A stretch of 5,864 nucleotides of DNA from Anaerolineaceae bacterium (GCA_003542325.1 DPKV01000220.1:1-5864), one strand, 5' to 3'. Counted from the first letter of the stretch, positions 1 to 5,273 are shown. Numbers and translations are program-made. Notes: generated by a model from the letters alone, not told the origin.

Positions 1-666
1 TGCGCAGCTTTCCGCCAATTCGACCAGTCTGTTGCGGGCTTTCTTCCATGTCCGAACCTTTTCCAACAGATCCAGTTTTCCATCTCTGGAGGTCAGAATA
101 GGCTTGATTTCGAGCGTATTTGCCACACCGGCAGCCAATTTTCCCATCCGGCCACCCATAGCCAGGTATTTCAGGGTCGGTAACGCGCCATAAACGTGAA
201 TGCGCGGTCGCAAATCTTCAATCAATTTCAGGATGGCTTCTTTGTCCGCTCCCTTTTGAGCGGCCTCAACGGCATAGAGTACTAAAAACCCCAGCGCCAG
301 ACTGATCTGGAGCGAGTCGATCACTGTGATATCCGCCTCCGGGAAGGCATCAGCAGCCATCTGAGCGTTATTGTAGATCGCGCTGACCTTGCTTGAGCAG
401 CAAATACAGATGATCTGTTCTGCGCCGCCATCCAGGGCTTCATTAAACGCCGTTTCGTAGGTGCTGGGTGAAGGCGCGGCGGTGGTTGGTAATTTGCCGG
501 TGGCATCGATGATTTCAAATAACCTGGTGTCGTCAATGGTTTCTCCGGTAGTATAGGTATCTTCCCCAAATGAAACCGGGATTGGGATCAGGGTGATGCC
601 ATAATCGTGAGCGATATCGGATGGCAGGCTGGAATCAGTGTCTGTAACAAAAGCAATTTTAGGCAT
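1..666 (-). CDS. DegV family (FakB-like) fatty-acid-binding protein, C-terminus cut by window edge
   Basis: The reading frame starts at the ATG complementary to 664-666 and stays open for 222 codons to the window edge; family members are about 280 residues, so roughly 60 C-terminal residues are missing. It opens with MPKIAFVTDTDSSLPSD, the classic DegV start (TDSS at residues 9-13). It has TTAAPSP at 61-67 (the family's TSQPSP-like ligand loop), SSKVSAIYNNA at 91-101 (usual form SSxLSGTYxSA), IDS at 116-118, and GGRMGK...LEIKPIL at 171-191, which marks the start of the C-terminal lobe. DegV/FakB proteins bind one long-chain fatty acid and, in Firmicutes, present it to the kinase FakA for phosphorylation and phospholipid synthesis; no fakA is visible here, so the role is inferred from the family. 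AAGGA lies 6 bases before the ATG, supporting this start. It is transcribed divergently from the IclR regulator. An unusual Cys-Ile-Cys-Cys (87-90) precedes the ligand-contacting serines. Family assignment is firm. Confidence 0.95.
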   Translation of the reverse strand, partial: MPKIAFVTDTDSSLPSDIAHDYGITLIPIPVSFGEDTYTTGETIDDTRLFEIIDATGKLPTTAAPSPSTYETAFNEALDGGAEQIICICCSSKVSAIYNNAQMAADAFPEADITVIDSLQISLALGFLVLYAVEAAQKGADKEAILKLIEDLRPRIHVYGALPTLKYLAMGGRMGKLAAGVANTLEIKPILTSRDGKLDLLEKVRTWKKARNRLVELAESCA

Positions 667-724
667 GGTCTATCCTTAATAATATCAAGAATTTAGGTTG
701 GATCCGATGAGAACGACATTATTT

Positions 725-753
725 ATAACACACTCCACCCAAATTCGTTTCAA
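725..753 (-). promoter_or_regulatory. possible promoter for the DegV gene
   Basis: Read on the minus strand, TTGAAA (748-753) is followed after 17 bases by TGTTAT (725-730), within an AT-rich TGTTATAAAT stretch. The -10 matches only four of six consensus bases. The element lies about 60 bases upstream of the DegV start codon and points towards it. The assignment rests on motif similarity alone. Confidence 0.35.
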
Positions 754-960
754 AAAACCAGATAAACCCCCGGGTGTTTCCACCAGGGTCTTTCCAGCTT
801 CCAATGATTGATAAAGTATTTGGCAGCTCTTGGACTGGCGGGTTCAGGATTGGTAAACCGCCCTCCCTCACTCCCTTAGTTCAGTTACACCATAGATAAT
901 CTCGAATTTTAACTAAATCTGCCACGATCTTCCCCATATGAATTTCAATAGATTTGAATC
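754..960. other. divergent intergenic stretch without recognised features
   Basis: This is the middle of the 392-base gap between the DegV gene and the IclR regulator. I see no coding frame with a plausible start, no tRNA and no riboswitch-like conserved core. The only structure is a weak imperfect inverted repeat around 838-863 (GGCGGGTT / AACCGCC with one extra G), with no U-tract after it. Confidence 0.5.
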
Positions 961-966
961 TGATAA

Positions 967-996
967 TTGCCAAGTTCTGCTAGCCCGTTATATAAT
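967..996 (+). promoter_or_regulatory. sigma-70-type promoter for the IclR regulator
   Basis: TTGCCA (967-972) and a perfect TATAAT (991-996) are separated by 18 bases. Transcription would begin near 1003-1004, about 55 bases before the regulator's ATG. The palindromic operator candidate begins right at that start point, so a bound protein would block initiation or promoter escape. Confidence 0.7.
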
Positions 997-1004
997 ACAA
1001 TTAT

Positions 1005-1029
1005 GCAACACAGTTGCGTATAACGCAAC
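1005..1029. promoter_or_regulatory. overlapping palindromes, probable IclR-family operator
   Basis: Two palindromes share a central half-site. The first is GCAAC-ACA-GTTGC (1005-1017). The second is GTTGCGT-ATA-ACGCAAC (1013-1029), a perfect 17-bp palindrome with 7-base arms. They lie between the predicted transcription start and the ATG of the IclR-type regulator. IclR-family proteins bind short palindromes as dimers, often as paired dimers at adjacent or overlapping sites, and commonly repress their own gene. The palindromes are directly visible; binding by this regulator is inferred from position. Confidence 0.65.
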
Positions 1030-1058
1030 AATAAATCAGGATAGACAAGGCAAGCTTA

Positions 1059-1799
1059 ATGAGTGAAATCCAATCGTTGGCAAAAGGACTCAAAGTCCTT
1101 GACATTATGGCGGAAACGAGTGATGGGATCGGTGTAACGGAATTAGCCGATCAATTAGAGGTCAATAAAGCCACGGCGTCACGCCTGGTGCACACATTGC
1201 TGTCTTACGGATTTGTTGAACAGGCCCCGGATGGCCGCAGGTACCAATTAGGTCCGGTGCTTGTCCAGCTCAGCCGGTCTGTGATCAACCGAATGCCGCT
1301 GCGCGAAACGGCCAAGTCCTACTTGCATAAATTAGTCAGGGTTACCGGAGAATGCGCTCATCTGGCGATTTATGCGCAGGGACAGGCCTTATATATCGAT
1401 CAGGTGGAATCGGATGCCTCCTTACGGGTGAATGCTGAAGTCGGCCAGATGGCTCCCCTTTACTGCACTGCCCTGGGTAAAGTCCTGCTGGCATTCGGCG
1501 ATTATTCGCTGCCCGCGAACCTGGAGATGCGCACGGCAGCGACCATTATCACCCAGGAGGAATTGGCCCTTGAGCTGAAAAAAGTCCGGCAGCAGGGCTT
1601 TGCCATTGACGATGAAGAATATGACGAAGGCGTCCGGTGTATTGCCGTACCGGTGTTTGATTTCCGTAACAAAATAGTCGGCGCGGTCGGGATTTCCGGC
1701 CCAGCAGCCCGGGTCAGCCTGGACCGCCTGGAGGAAATGTCATCACAGGTTATCCAGATTGGGCAGGAACTCACCGACCGGCTGAAATTCAAACAATAA
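1059..1799 (+). CDS. IclR family transcriptional regulator
   Basis: This complete 246-residue protein is the normal length for the family. Residues 1-70 form the winged helix-turn-helix: SLAKGLKVLDIM opens helix 1, GVTELADQLEVNKATASRLVHTL (25-47) is the HTH with recognition helix NKATASRLVHTL, and the wing is around GRRYQLG (59-65). The effector domain covers about 80-246, with GQMAPLYCTALGKVLLA (129-145), the GFAIDDEEYDEGVRCIAVPVF stretch (180-200) and the family signature IVGAVGISGPAARV (206-219) near the C-terminus. Such regulators sense small metabolites, often aromatic or sugar-derived acids, and control adjacent catabolic genes. AAGG at 1047-1050 lies 8 bases before the ATG. The gene has its own promoter and a likely autoregulatory palindrome. 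It is followed without a gap by the hybrid dehydrogenase frame, whose Shine-Dalgarno overlaps this stop codon, so the two are cotranscribed. The effector cannot be told from sequence. Confidence 0.95.
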   Translation: MSEIQSLAKGLKVLDIMAETSDGIGVTELADQLEVNKATASRLVHTLLSYGFVEQAPDGRRYQLGPVLVQLSRSVINRMPLRETAKSYLHKLVRVTGECAHLAIYAQGQALYIDQVESDASLRVNAEVGQMAPLYCTALGKVLLAFGDYSLPANLEMRTAATIITQEELALELKKVRQQGFAIDDEEYDEGVRCIAVPVFDFRNKIVGAVGISGPAARVSLDRLEEMSSQVIQIGQELTDRLKFKQ

Positions 1800-1804
1800 G
1801 GAGG
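1797..1804 (+). promoter_or_regulatory. perfect Shine-Dalgarno overlapping the regulator's stop codon
   Basis: TAAGGAGG matches the 16S rRNA anti-Shine-Dalgarno fully, and its first three bases are the TAA stop of the IclR gene. An ideal 7-base spacer (1805-1811) leads to the in-frame codon at 1812, which is GTT. This site fixes where translation of the downstream gene was meant to begin and implies coupling to the regulator. Confidence 0.7.
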
Positions 1805-1811
1805 GTATACG

Positions 1812-3065
1812 GTTCCAGTATCAAAGACTTATGAAACCCGTCAGGCTCACGCAGAGGCGATTGCCGCCCATGGCACGCTTACCAGGGCGATTGCTGCGGG
1901 AGCGCTCCCCTCGAACATCGATAGTACTTTATCCGAATTGATCGTTTTGGGTTTACTCCGGCAAGGGGTCCGGACTTTCTTTGCAGTTTTTGGTCATGGC
2001 TCAACTGAAATCGGTGAGGTCCTGCGGGTTTACCAGGAATCAGGGTTGGTGAATGTGCTGGGCGTAAGGAATGAGATCGAGGCCTCCCATGCTGCAACAG
2101 CGCTAAATTGGGTCAGTGGGGAACCGGCTGCCGTGATCACTTCCATTGGTCCGGGTGCGATGCAGGCTCTGGCTGCCTCGCTTGTCCCCGCCTCAGATGG
2201 GATCGGTGTCTGGTATCTCATGGGGGATGAGACGATGACCCTCCAGGCTGCTGCAGCAGGAAAACACATCTCCGTGCAAAAACCGATGGCGCTTTCAGCA
2301 TCTGAAGCGGATGAAATGATTGCAGCAACGGATAATGCAGGGGTTGTCCTGTGGGTATATGAGAATTTTGTCCATTACGAACCCGCCAGAAAGGCCAAGG
2401 CGTTATTGGATGCGGGAGAGATTGGTAATCCGATCATGCTGCGGATGCACATCAATACCGGTTCTTCACCCAAGGGTTGGAAAATCCCTTTGGACGCCTG
2501 GGTTTGGCGGTTTAATGAAAATAAAAGCGGTGGGGGTGAACTGGTCTTCGATCACGGCTACCACCTTTTCTCACTGGCGTATGACCTGATGGGACAAGCG
2601 CAGCGCGTTTCCGCCTGGATTGGCAAAACATCGGTCGCGCCCGGTTTTTTTATCGATGCTCCGGCAACGATCATGTTCCAATTCCAGCGCAAAGGGGCCT
2701 ATGGTGTATTTGATATCGCCCACACACCGGATATAGTGATGGATTCCAAATATTACTCTGATGATGACCGGGTGGAAGTCGTTGGCAAAAAAGGAATTTT
2801 GTTCATCAACCGGAATACGACCAATGCCCTGGGCCTGCCGGAATTGGTGCTTTTCAAAGACGGCAAAACCCAGACGGTCCCGACTGAGCGCGTGACCTGG
2901 GCGAACAGCTTTGAGGATACGACCCGGCATTTGCCGGATGTACTGGGGCGTGGCGGGAACCCCAAACTGGATGGCCAAACCGGAAAAGCGGTGCTGCAAA
3001 TGACCCTTGCCGCTCAGATCTCCGCCCGGGAAGGGCGTGAGGTTGAACCTGAAACAGTGCCCTGA
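1812..3065 (+). CDS. hybrid gene: IolD-like ThDP-enzyme N-terminus fused to truncated Gfo/Idh/MocA oxidoreductase; probably degenerate
   Basis: From 1812 the frame is open for 417 codons (numbered here from 1812). Residues 1 to about 140 match the Pyr domain of a thiamine-diphosphate enzyme of the IolD/acetolactate synthase type: VFGHGSTEIGEVL, then VRNEIEASHAATA with the Glu (E88) that normally activates ThDP, then SIGPGAMQAL. At about residues 140-143 (nt 2229-2246) it becomes a Gfo/Idh/MocA protein: LQAAAAGKHISVQKPMALS holds the family's (E/Q)KP motif (156-158), and GGGELVFDHGYHL (240-252) holds the active-site Asp/His. The ThDP-binding C-terminal domain and the GxGxxG NAD-binding domain are both absent, so neither activity is expected. 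The codon spaced correctly from the Shine-Dalgarno is GTT; the first conventional in-frame start is TTG at 1938, which would cut into the Pyr domain and has no good ribosome site. A deletion spanning two neighbouring catabolic genes is the likely origin; an assembly join is the alternative. The domain identities are confident, the functional status is not. Confidence 0.8.
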   Translation, partial: VPVSKTYETRQAHAEAIAAHGTLTRAIAAGALPSNIDSTLSELIVLGLLRQGVRTFFAVFGHGSTEIGEVLRVYQESGLVNVLGVRNEIEASHAATALNWVSGEPAAVITSIGPGAMQALAASLVPASDGIGVWYLMGDETMTLQAAAAGKHISVQKPMALSASEADEMIAATDNAGVVLWVYENFVHYEPARKAKALLDAGEIGNPIMLRMHINTGSSPKGWKIPLDAWVWRFNENKSGGGELVFDHGYHLFSLAYDLMGQAQRVSAWIGKTSVAPGFFIDAPATIMFQFQRKGAYGVFDIAHTPDIVMDSKYYSDDDRVEVVGKKGILFINRNTTNALGLPELVLFKDGKTQTVPTERVTWANSFEDTTRHLPDVLGRGGNPKLDGQTGKAVLQMTLAAQISAREGREVEPETVP

Positions 3066-3078
3066 CTGATAGAGACGT

Positions 3079-3115
3079 AAAAAAACACCACGGAATCAAA
3101 ACCGTGGTGTTTTTT
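3079..3115 (+). terminator. strong intrinsic terminator after the hybrid gene
   Basis: The stem CACCACGG (3086-3093) / CCGTGGTG (3102-3109) has an 8-base loop. It is flanked by seven A before and six T after, which extend the pairing to 14 bp and supply the U-tract. It begins 13 bases after the TGA of the hybrid gene. The flanking A-run makes it potentially bidirectional. Confidence 0.92.
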
Positions 3116-3129
3116 CCTATCCTTTGCCG

Positions 3130-3168
3130 GGTGACAAGCCCCTCACACGCCTGGGAGGGGCTTGCACC
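3130..3168. repeat. second GC-rich stem-loop of unknown role
   Basis: CAAGCCCCTC (3135-3144) pairs perfectly with GAGGGGCTTG (3155-3164) around a 10-base loop. After a single bulged A (3134), GGTG (3130-3133) pairs with CACC (3165-3168). No U-tract follows on either strand, so it is not a standard intrinsic terminator. It could be a repetitive palindromic element, a transcript-end stabiliser or part of a small RNA. Confidence 0.6.
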
Positions 3169-3235
3169 ACCTCAGCGGTCGAGCATACCAGTAAGGAGAT
3201 GGCCAATAAAAGGTACCGATAACACATCCGGTTAG

Positions 3236-3266
3236 TTGATAGGAGTGGCACTAATCTGGATATGAT
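3236..3266 (+). promoter_or_regulatory. weak promoter candidate for the DUF1893 gene
   Basis: TTGATA (3236-3241) and TATGAT (3261-3266) are separated by 19 bases, slightly longer than ideal. Transcription would start near 3273-3274, the first base of the inverted repeat that follows. This rests on motif similarity only. Confidence 0.4.
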
Positions 3267-3273
3267 AGAATAG

Positions 3274-3300
3274 TGCAATTATCGTTCCATGATAATTGCA
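3274..3300. repeat. perfect 10-bp inverted repeat in the DUF1893 leader
   Basis: TGCAATTATC (3274-3283) and GATAATTGCA (3291-3300) are exact reverse complements around a 7-base spacer. The repeat sits at the predicted 5' end of the transcript, 50 bases before the start codon. As DNA it could be a repressor operator; as RNA it would form a 5'-terminal hairpin. There is no U-tract, so it is not a terminator. Confidence 0.55.
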
Positions 3301-3349
3301 GACCCATAAGGTTTGTCTATATTTAAAATAACATATCGAGGACTCAAAA

Positions 3350-3736
3350 GTGGATTCAAAAACCCAGGATTTTCCCTCCCTTCAGGTCATTTTTCATGAA
3401 AATATCGTCTTTTCGAGCTTTGGGAAGTGGCTTTATCCCCTTTTTGATCTTGAAGACCATCTCCGGGAGCACCCGTTGGATATGTCCCAGGTGGAAATTC
3501 GGGATAAAGTGATCGGTAAGGCGGCAGCGCTTCTCATTGTTCGCCTTGGGACAGGCCGTGTCTATGGCGAAACGATCAGTGATCTGGGTATTGCTGTCTT
3601 TGAATCGGCAAGCCTGCCCTTTGCATACGGTCAGCGAGTGCCCAAAATTGCTTGCAAAACGGAAAAGCTCCTGGCGGATATTGATGACCTTGACGAAGCG
3701 TATCATATCCTCTGCCAACGTGCCGGCCGGTGTTGA
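3350..3736 (+). CDS. DUF1893 family (TM1506-like, deaminase-fold) protein
   Basis: This small cytoplasmic protein has 128 residues and no signal peptide or membrane segment. The core matches DUF1893: a short strand pair (LQVIFHENIVFSS, 11-23), then a helix (PLFDLEDHLREHP, 30-42), the hallmark IRDKVIGKAAALLIV (50-64), a VYGETISDLGIAVFES stretch (71-86), and the closing DIDDLDEAYHIL (110-121) that mirrors the family's usual D-I-D-x-x-E-A-x-x-x-L end. The structural prototype, Thermotoga TM1506, has a cytidine-deaminase-like fold. No Zn-binding (H/C)AE plus PCxxC motif is visible here and the biochemical role of the family is unknown. The GTG start is supported by GAGGA (3338-3342), 7 bases upstream. 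The gene is monocistronic: a terminator lies upstream and the next gene is convergent. The family call is based on remembered motifs, not a search. Confidence 0.8.
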   Translation: MDSKTQDFPSLQVIFHENIVFSSFGKWLYPLFDLEDHLREHPLDMSQVEIRDKVIGKAAALLIVRLGTGRVYGETISDLGIAVFESASLPFAYGQRVPKIACKTEKLLADIDDLDEAYHILCQRAGRC

Positions 3737-3804
3737 TGGATTTTGTGGATCAATTTTGAGATAATAAATGCACAAGTAATGGCTATACGAATGTATAAAT
3801 CAAA

Positions 3805-3829
3805 AAGCCGCTGGGAGTTTCAGCGGCTT
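3805..3829 (-). terminator. terminator between convergent genes, best oriented for the lipoprotein gene
   Basis: AAGCCGCTG (3805-3813) pairs with CAGCGGCTT (3821-3829) around a 7-base loop. Read on the minus strand the stem runs directly into a run of T (complement of the A-run 3802-3806), placed about 20 bases past the lipoprotein stop codon. On the plus strand only a broken T-run (3834-3837) follows, so it may also act weakly on the DUF1893 transcript. Confidence 0.85.
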
Positions 3830-3848
3830 ATGCTTTTGCCATATTATC

Positions 3849-5039
3849 CTAGTAGTTGCGGATAATCCTTGGGTAGAGCCAAAGCCCTTCGTTGTCTGCT
3901 GTCGCGCCGTTATTCATAACCCGCAGCATGAACTGTACCTCTTTACCGGCAAATTCGGAGAGATCGACAACAACGGCATGGTATTTGCCATCATATACCT
4001 CGTACCAGGTCCCCACGGTAAACTGAACTTCGGGCGCTGTTTGAATAATCAGGCTAAAGCTCAGGTTGCAATGCGTGCTGCCATATTCACAACCTACCAC
4101 AGCCCGGAATTGATCTCCGTTCTGGACTTTGAAAGCAGGAAATGTGCCTACGATCCTGCTTGTATTTGATGTATTGTCCGGGCTCATCACCAGACCAGGC
4201 TCATTTTCCTTGCCGCCATCTTCCCGGTAAGGGGTATCCTTCACCAAGACATAACCCATCGCATCATCGGTTTCTTTACCTGGGCAAGTCAGATGGGCAG
4301 GCCTTGAAGCGCTGGAATCCCAGGTGGCAGAACAAAGCTCTTCCGAAAAATCGAAAATTACTTTGGGCAGAGTGTCCACAACAATCTTCACCCAAATATT
4401 CCCGTCCGCAGAAGGGCCGATACCGAATTTGTTTTTATTTGCATCTGCCAGCATCCAATAGCCGGCGTAAGTACCGTCAGTATCGGGCGCTTCCATCATA
4501 ATGGAGATATCAATGGTTTGGCCGGGGATAACCGTGCCAGGTAAACCGATTCGTGAAGGGGCGTTCATGGCTTTCCCGCTGACAAAAACGAAATCATAAT
4601 CCGTTGTCCAGGTACAGGAGCCAATATTCTTTACTCGCCAGGTTTTTGTAAAAGTGGTTCCCGGTTCCATGGTGGTATTGTCTGGAATGGTCACATCCTT
4701 CACATAGGCAGCCCAGTTGCACGGTACGGTTTGAACGGTGGGCGTAGGCGTCAGGGTTGGCTGCGCTGTTGGGGGAATAACCACTTCAGTTGCAGCGTTT
4801 TCAGGAGTCGGGGTCACCTGAGGCGTCTGCGAAAGTTGCGCCACCAACGTCTCATAGGATGTGATGGTCTGTTCCACTGAAAGCGCCTGGAGGGTCTGCG
4901 CGGCATAGGTGGGCACCAATTTGGACACCTCATCGCCTGAGGTTAATCCACTACACCCGGTCAGGAAAATAGCTCCCAAAAGAATGAGTGCGATCAACCC
5001 AAAAATAGTATTGCGAGAATTTTTCCTAAAGTTCCTCAT
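3849..5039 (-). CDS. secreted lipoprotein with Thr/Pro linker, NBR1-Ig-like domain and C-terminal beta-rich domain
   Basis: This complete 396-residue protein begins with a lipoprotein signal: basic residues MRNFRKNSRN, a hydrophobic run IFGLIALILLGAIF (12-25) and the lipobox LTGC with lipidated Cys29. Residues 30-70 are polar and probably helical. Residues 72-105 form a Pro/Thr linker (TPTPE, TLTPTPT) that lifts the rest from the membrane. Residues 107-221 match the NBR1-Ig-like domain: CNWAAYVKDVTIPDNTTMEPG, KTWRVKNIGSCTW (132-144), PGQTIDISIMMEAP and GTYAGYWMLADANKNKFG. Residues 225-396 form a second, beta-rich domain with paired cysteines (C236/C252, C317/C324) that I cannot name; a ligand- or carbohydrate-binding sandwich is possible. 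NBR1-Ig domains are typical of Anaerolineae surface proteins, probably with adhesion or binding roles; no catalytic motif is seen. AAAGGA lies 8 bases before the ATG. The gene is a single transcription unit. Confidence 0.9.
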   Translation of the reverse strand: MRNFRKNSRNTIFGLIALILLGAIFLTGCSGLTSGDEVSKLVPTYAAQTLQALSVEQTITSYETLVAQLSQTPQVTPTPENAATEVVIPPTAQPTLTPTPTVQTVPCNWAAYVKDVTIPDNTTMEPGTTFTKTWRVKNIGSCTWTTDYDFVFVSGKAMNAPSRIGLPGTVIPGQTIDISIMMEAPDTDGTYAGYWMLADANKNKFGIGPSADGNIWVKIVVDTLPKVIFDFSEELCSATWDSSASRPAHLTCPGKETDDAMGYVLVKDTPYREDGGKENEPGLVMSPDNTSNTSRIVGTFPAFKVQNGDQFRAVVGCEYGSTHCNLSFSLIIQTAPEVQFTVGTWYEVYDGKYHAVVVDLSEFAGKEVQFMLRVMNNGATADNEGLWLYPRIIRNY

Positions 5040-5047
5040 TTTTGCTG

Positions 5048-5053
5048 TCCTTT
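5048..5053 (-). promoter_or_regulatory. ribosome binding site of the lipoprotein gene
   Basis: Read on the minus strand, AAAGGA lies 8 bases before the ATG and confirms the start that puts the lipoprotein signal peptide at the N-terminus. Confidence 0.7.
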
Positions 5054-5103
5054 CTCATTAAAGACGCAAAATCATGTTCATTCGTTCCGAAATTTTCAAA
5101 TAG

Positions 5104-5134
5104 CCTGTGAAAATAATGATCTGGTTTACACAGG
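5104..5134. repeat. 31-bp interrupted inverted repeat in the lipoprotein leader
   Basis: CCTGTG (5104-5109) and CACAGG (5129-5134) are exact reverse complements. After one A/A mismatch on each side, AAA and TTT continue the symmetry around an 11-base centre. It lies 65-95 bases upstream of the lipoprotein ATG and would be transcribed in its leader if the -10 at 5174-5179 is used. It may be an operator or a leader hairpin. Confidence 0.4.
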
Positions 5135-5173
5135 ATAATTTATAAAATTCTCCCTTTTCTCTTTACCTCAATA

Positions 5174-5179
5174 ATTATA
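5174..5179 (-). promoter_or_regulatory. possible -10 element for the lipoprotein gene
   Basis: A perfect TATAAT is read on the minus strand about 135 bases upstream of the lipoprotein start. No convincing -35 lies 16-18 bases further up (AATAGG is the best placed), so this is a tentative assignment in an AT-rich region. Confidence 0.3.
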
Positions 5180-5200
5180 CACGTTTTCGTCCTCAACCTA

Positions 5201-5229
5201 TTCTCATTCATCGGGTCATAAAATATAAT
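5201..5229 (+). promoter_or_regulatory. possible promoter towards the ABC ATPase gene
   Basis: TTCTCA (5201-5206) and a perfect TATAAT (5224-5229) are separated by 17 bases on the plus strand. Transcription would start near 5236, giving a leader of about 50 bases before the GTG at 5289, but no Shine-Dalgarno precedes that GTG. It competes with the extended -10 at 5274-5282. Confidence 0.4.
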
Positions 5230-5273
5230 TTTCTCTTGAAAAGGATGAAAAACGCCAAACAGTTCAGAAATCC

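Noticed and set aside
1831..1941. 37-codon ORF (ATG at 1831) whose TGA overlaps the TTG at 1938
   Set aside because: Its product is Arg/Pro-rich and lies out of frame over the well-formed ThDP-enzyme N-terminus, so it is a frame shadow.
2571..2999. 142-codon open frame antisense to the hybrid gene
   Set aside because: The sense strand encodes a recognisable oxidoreductase; the antisense product resembles no family and has no ribosome site.
1938..3065. TTG at 1938 as the true start of the hybrid gene
   Set aside because: It has no ribosome site at a proper distance and would remove 42 residues of protein-like, in-frame sequence that begins at an ideal distance from a perfect Shine-Dalgarno. 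It may still be the start used if GTT at 1812 is inactive.
3191..3221. seven-codon ORF after TAAGGAG upstream of the DUF1893 gene
   Set aside because: The Shine-Dalgarno abuts the ATG with no spacer, and the product (MANKRYR) is too short to judge; chance is the simpler explanation.
3246..3263. sigma-54-like TGGCAC before the DUF1893 gene
   Set aside because: The required GC of the -12 element is missing at the right spacing (TGGA is found instead of TTGC).
3356..3775. 139-codon minus-strand frame covering the DUF1893 gene
   Set aside because: It mirrors the DUF1893 frame almost completely, and the plus-strand product has family motifs and a good ribosome site.
5104..5134. CRP-type binding site (TGTGA...TCACA)
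   Set aside because: The half-site spacing is far too long for a CRP/FNR dimer and the arms lack the full consensus.
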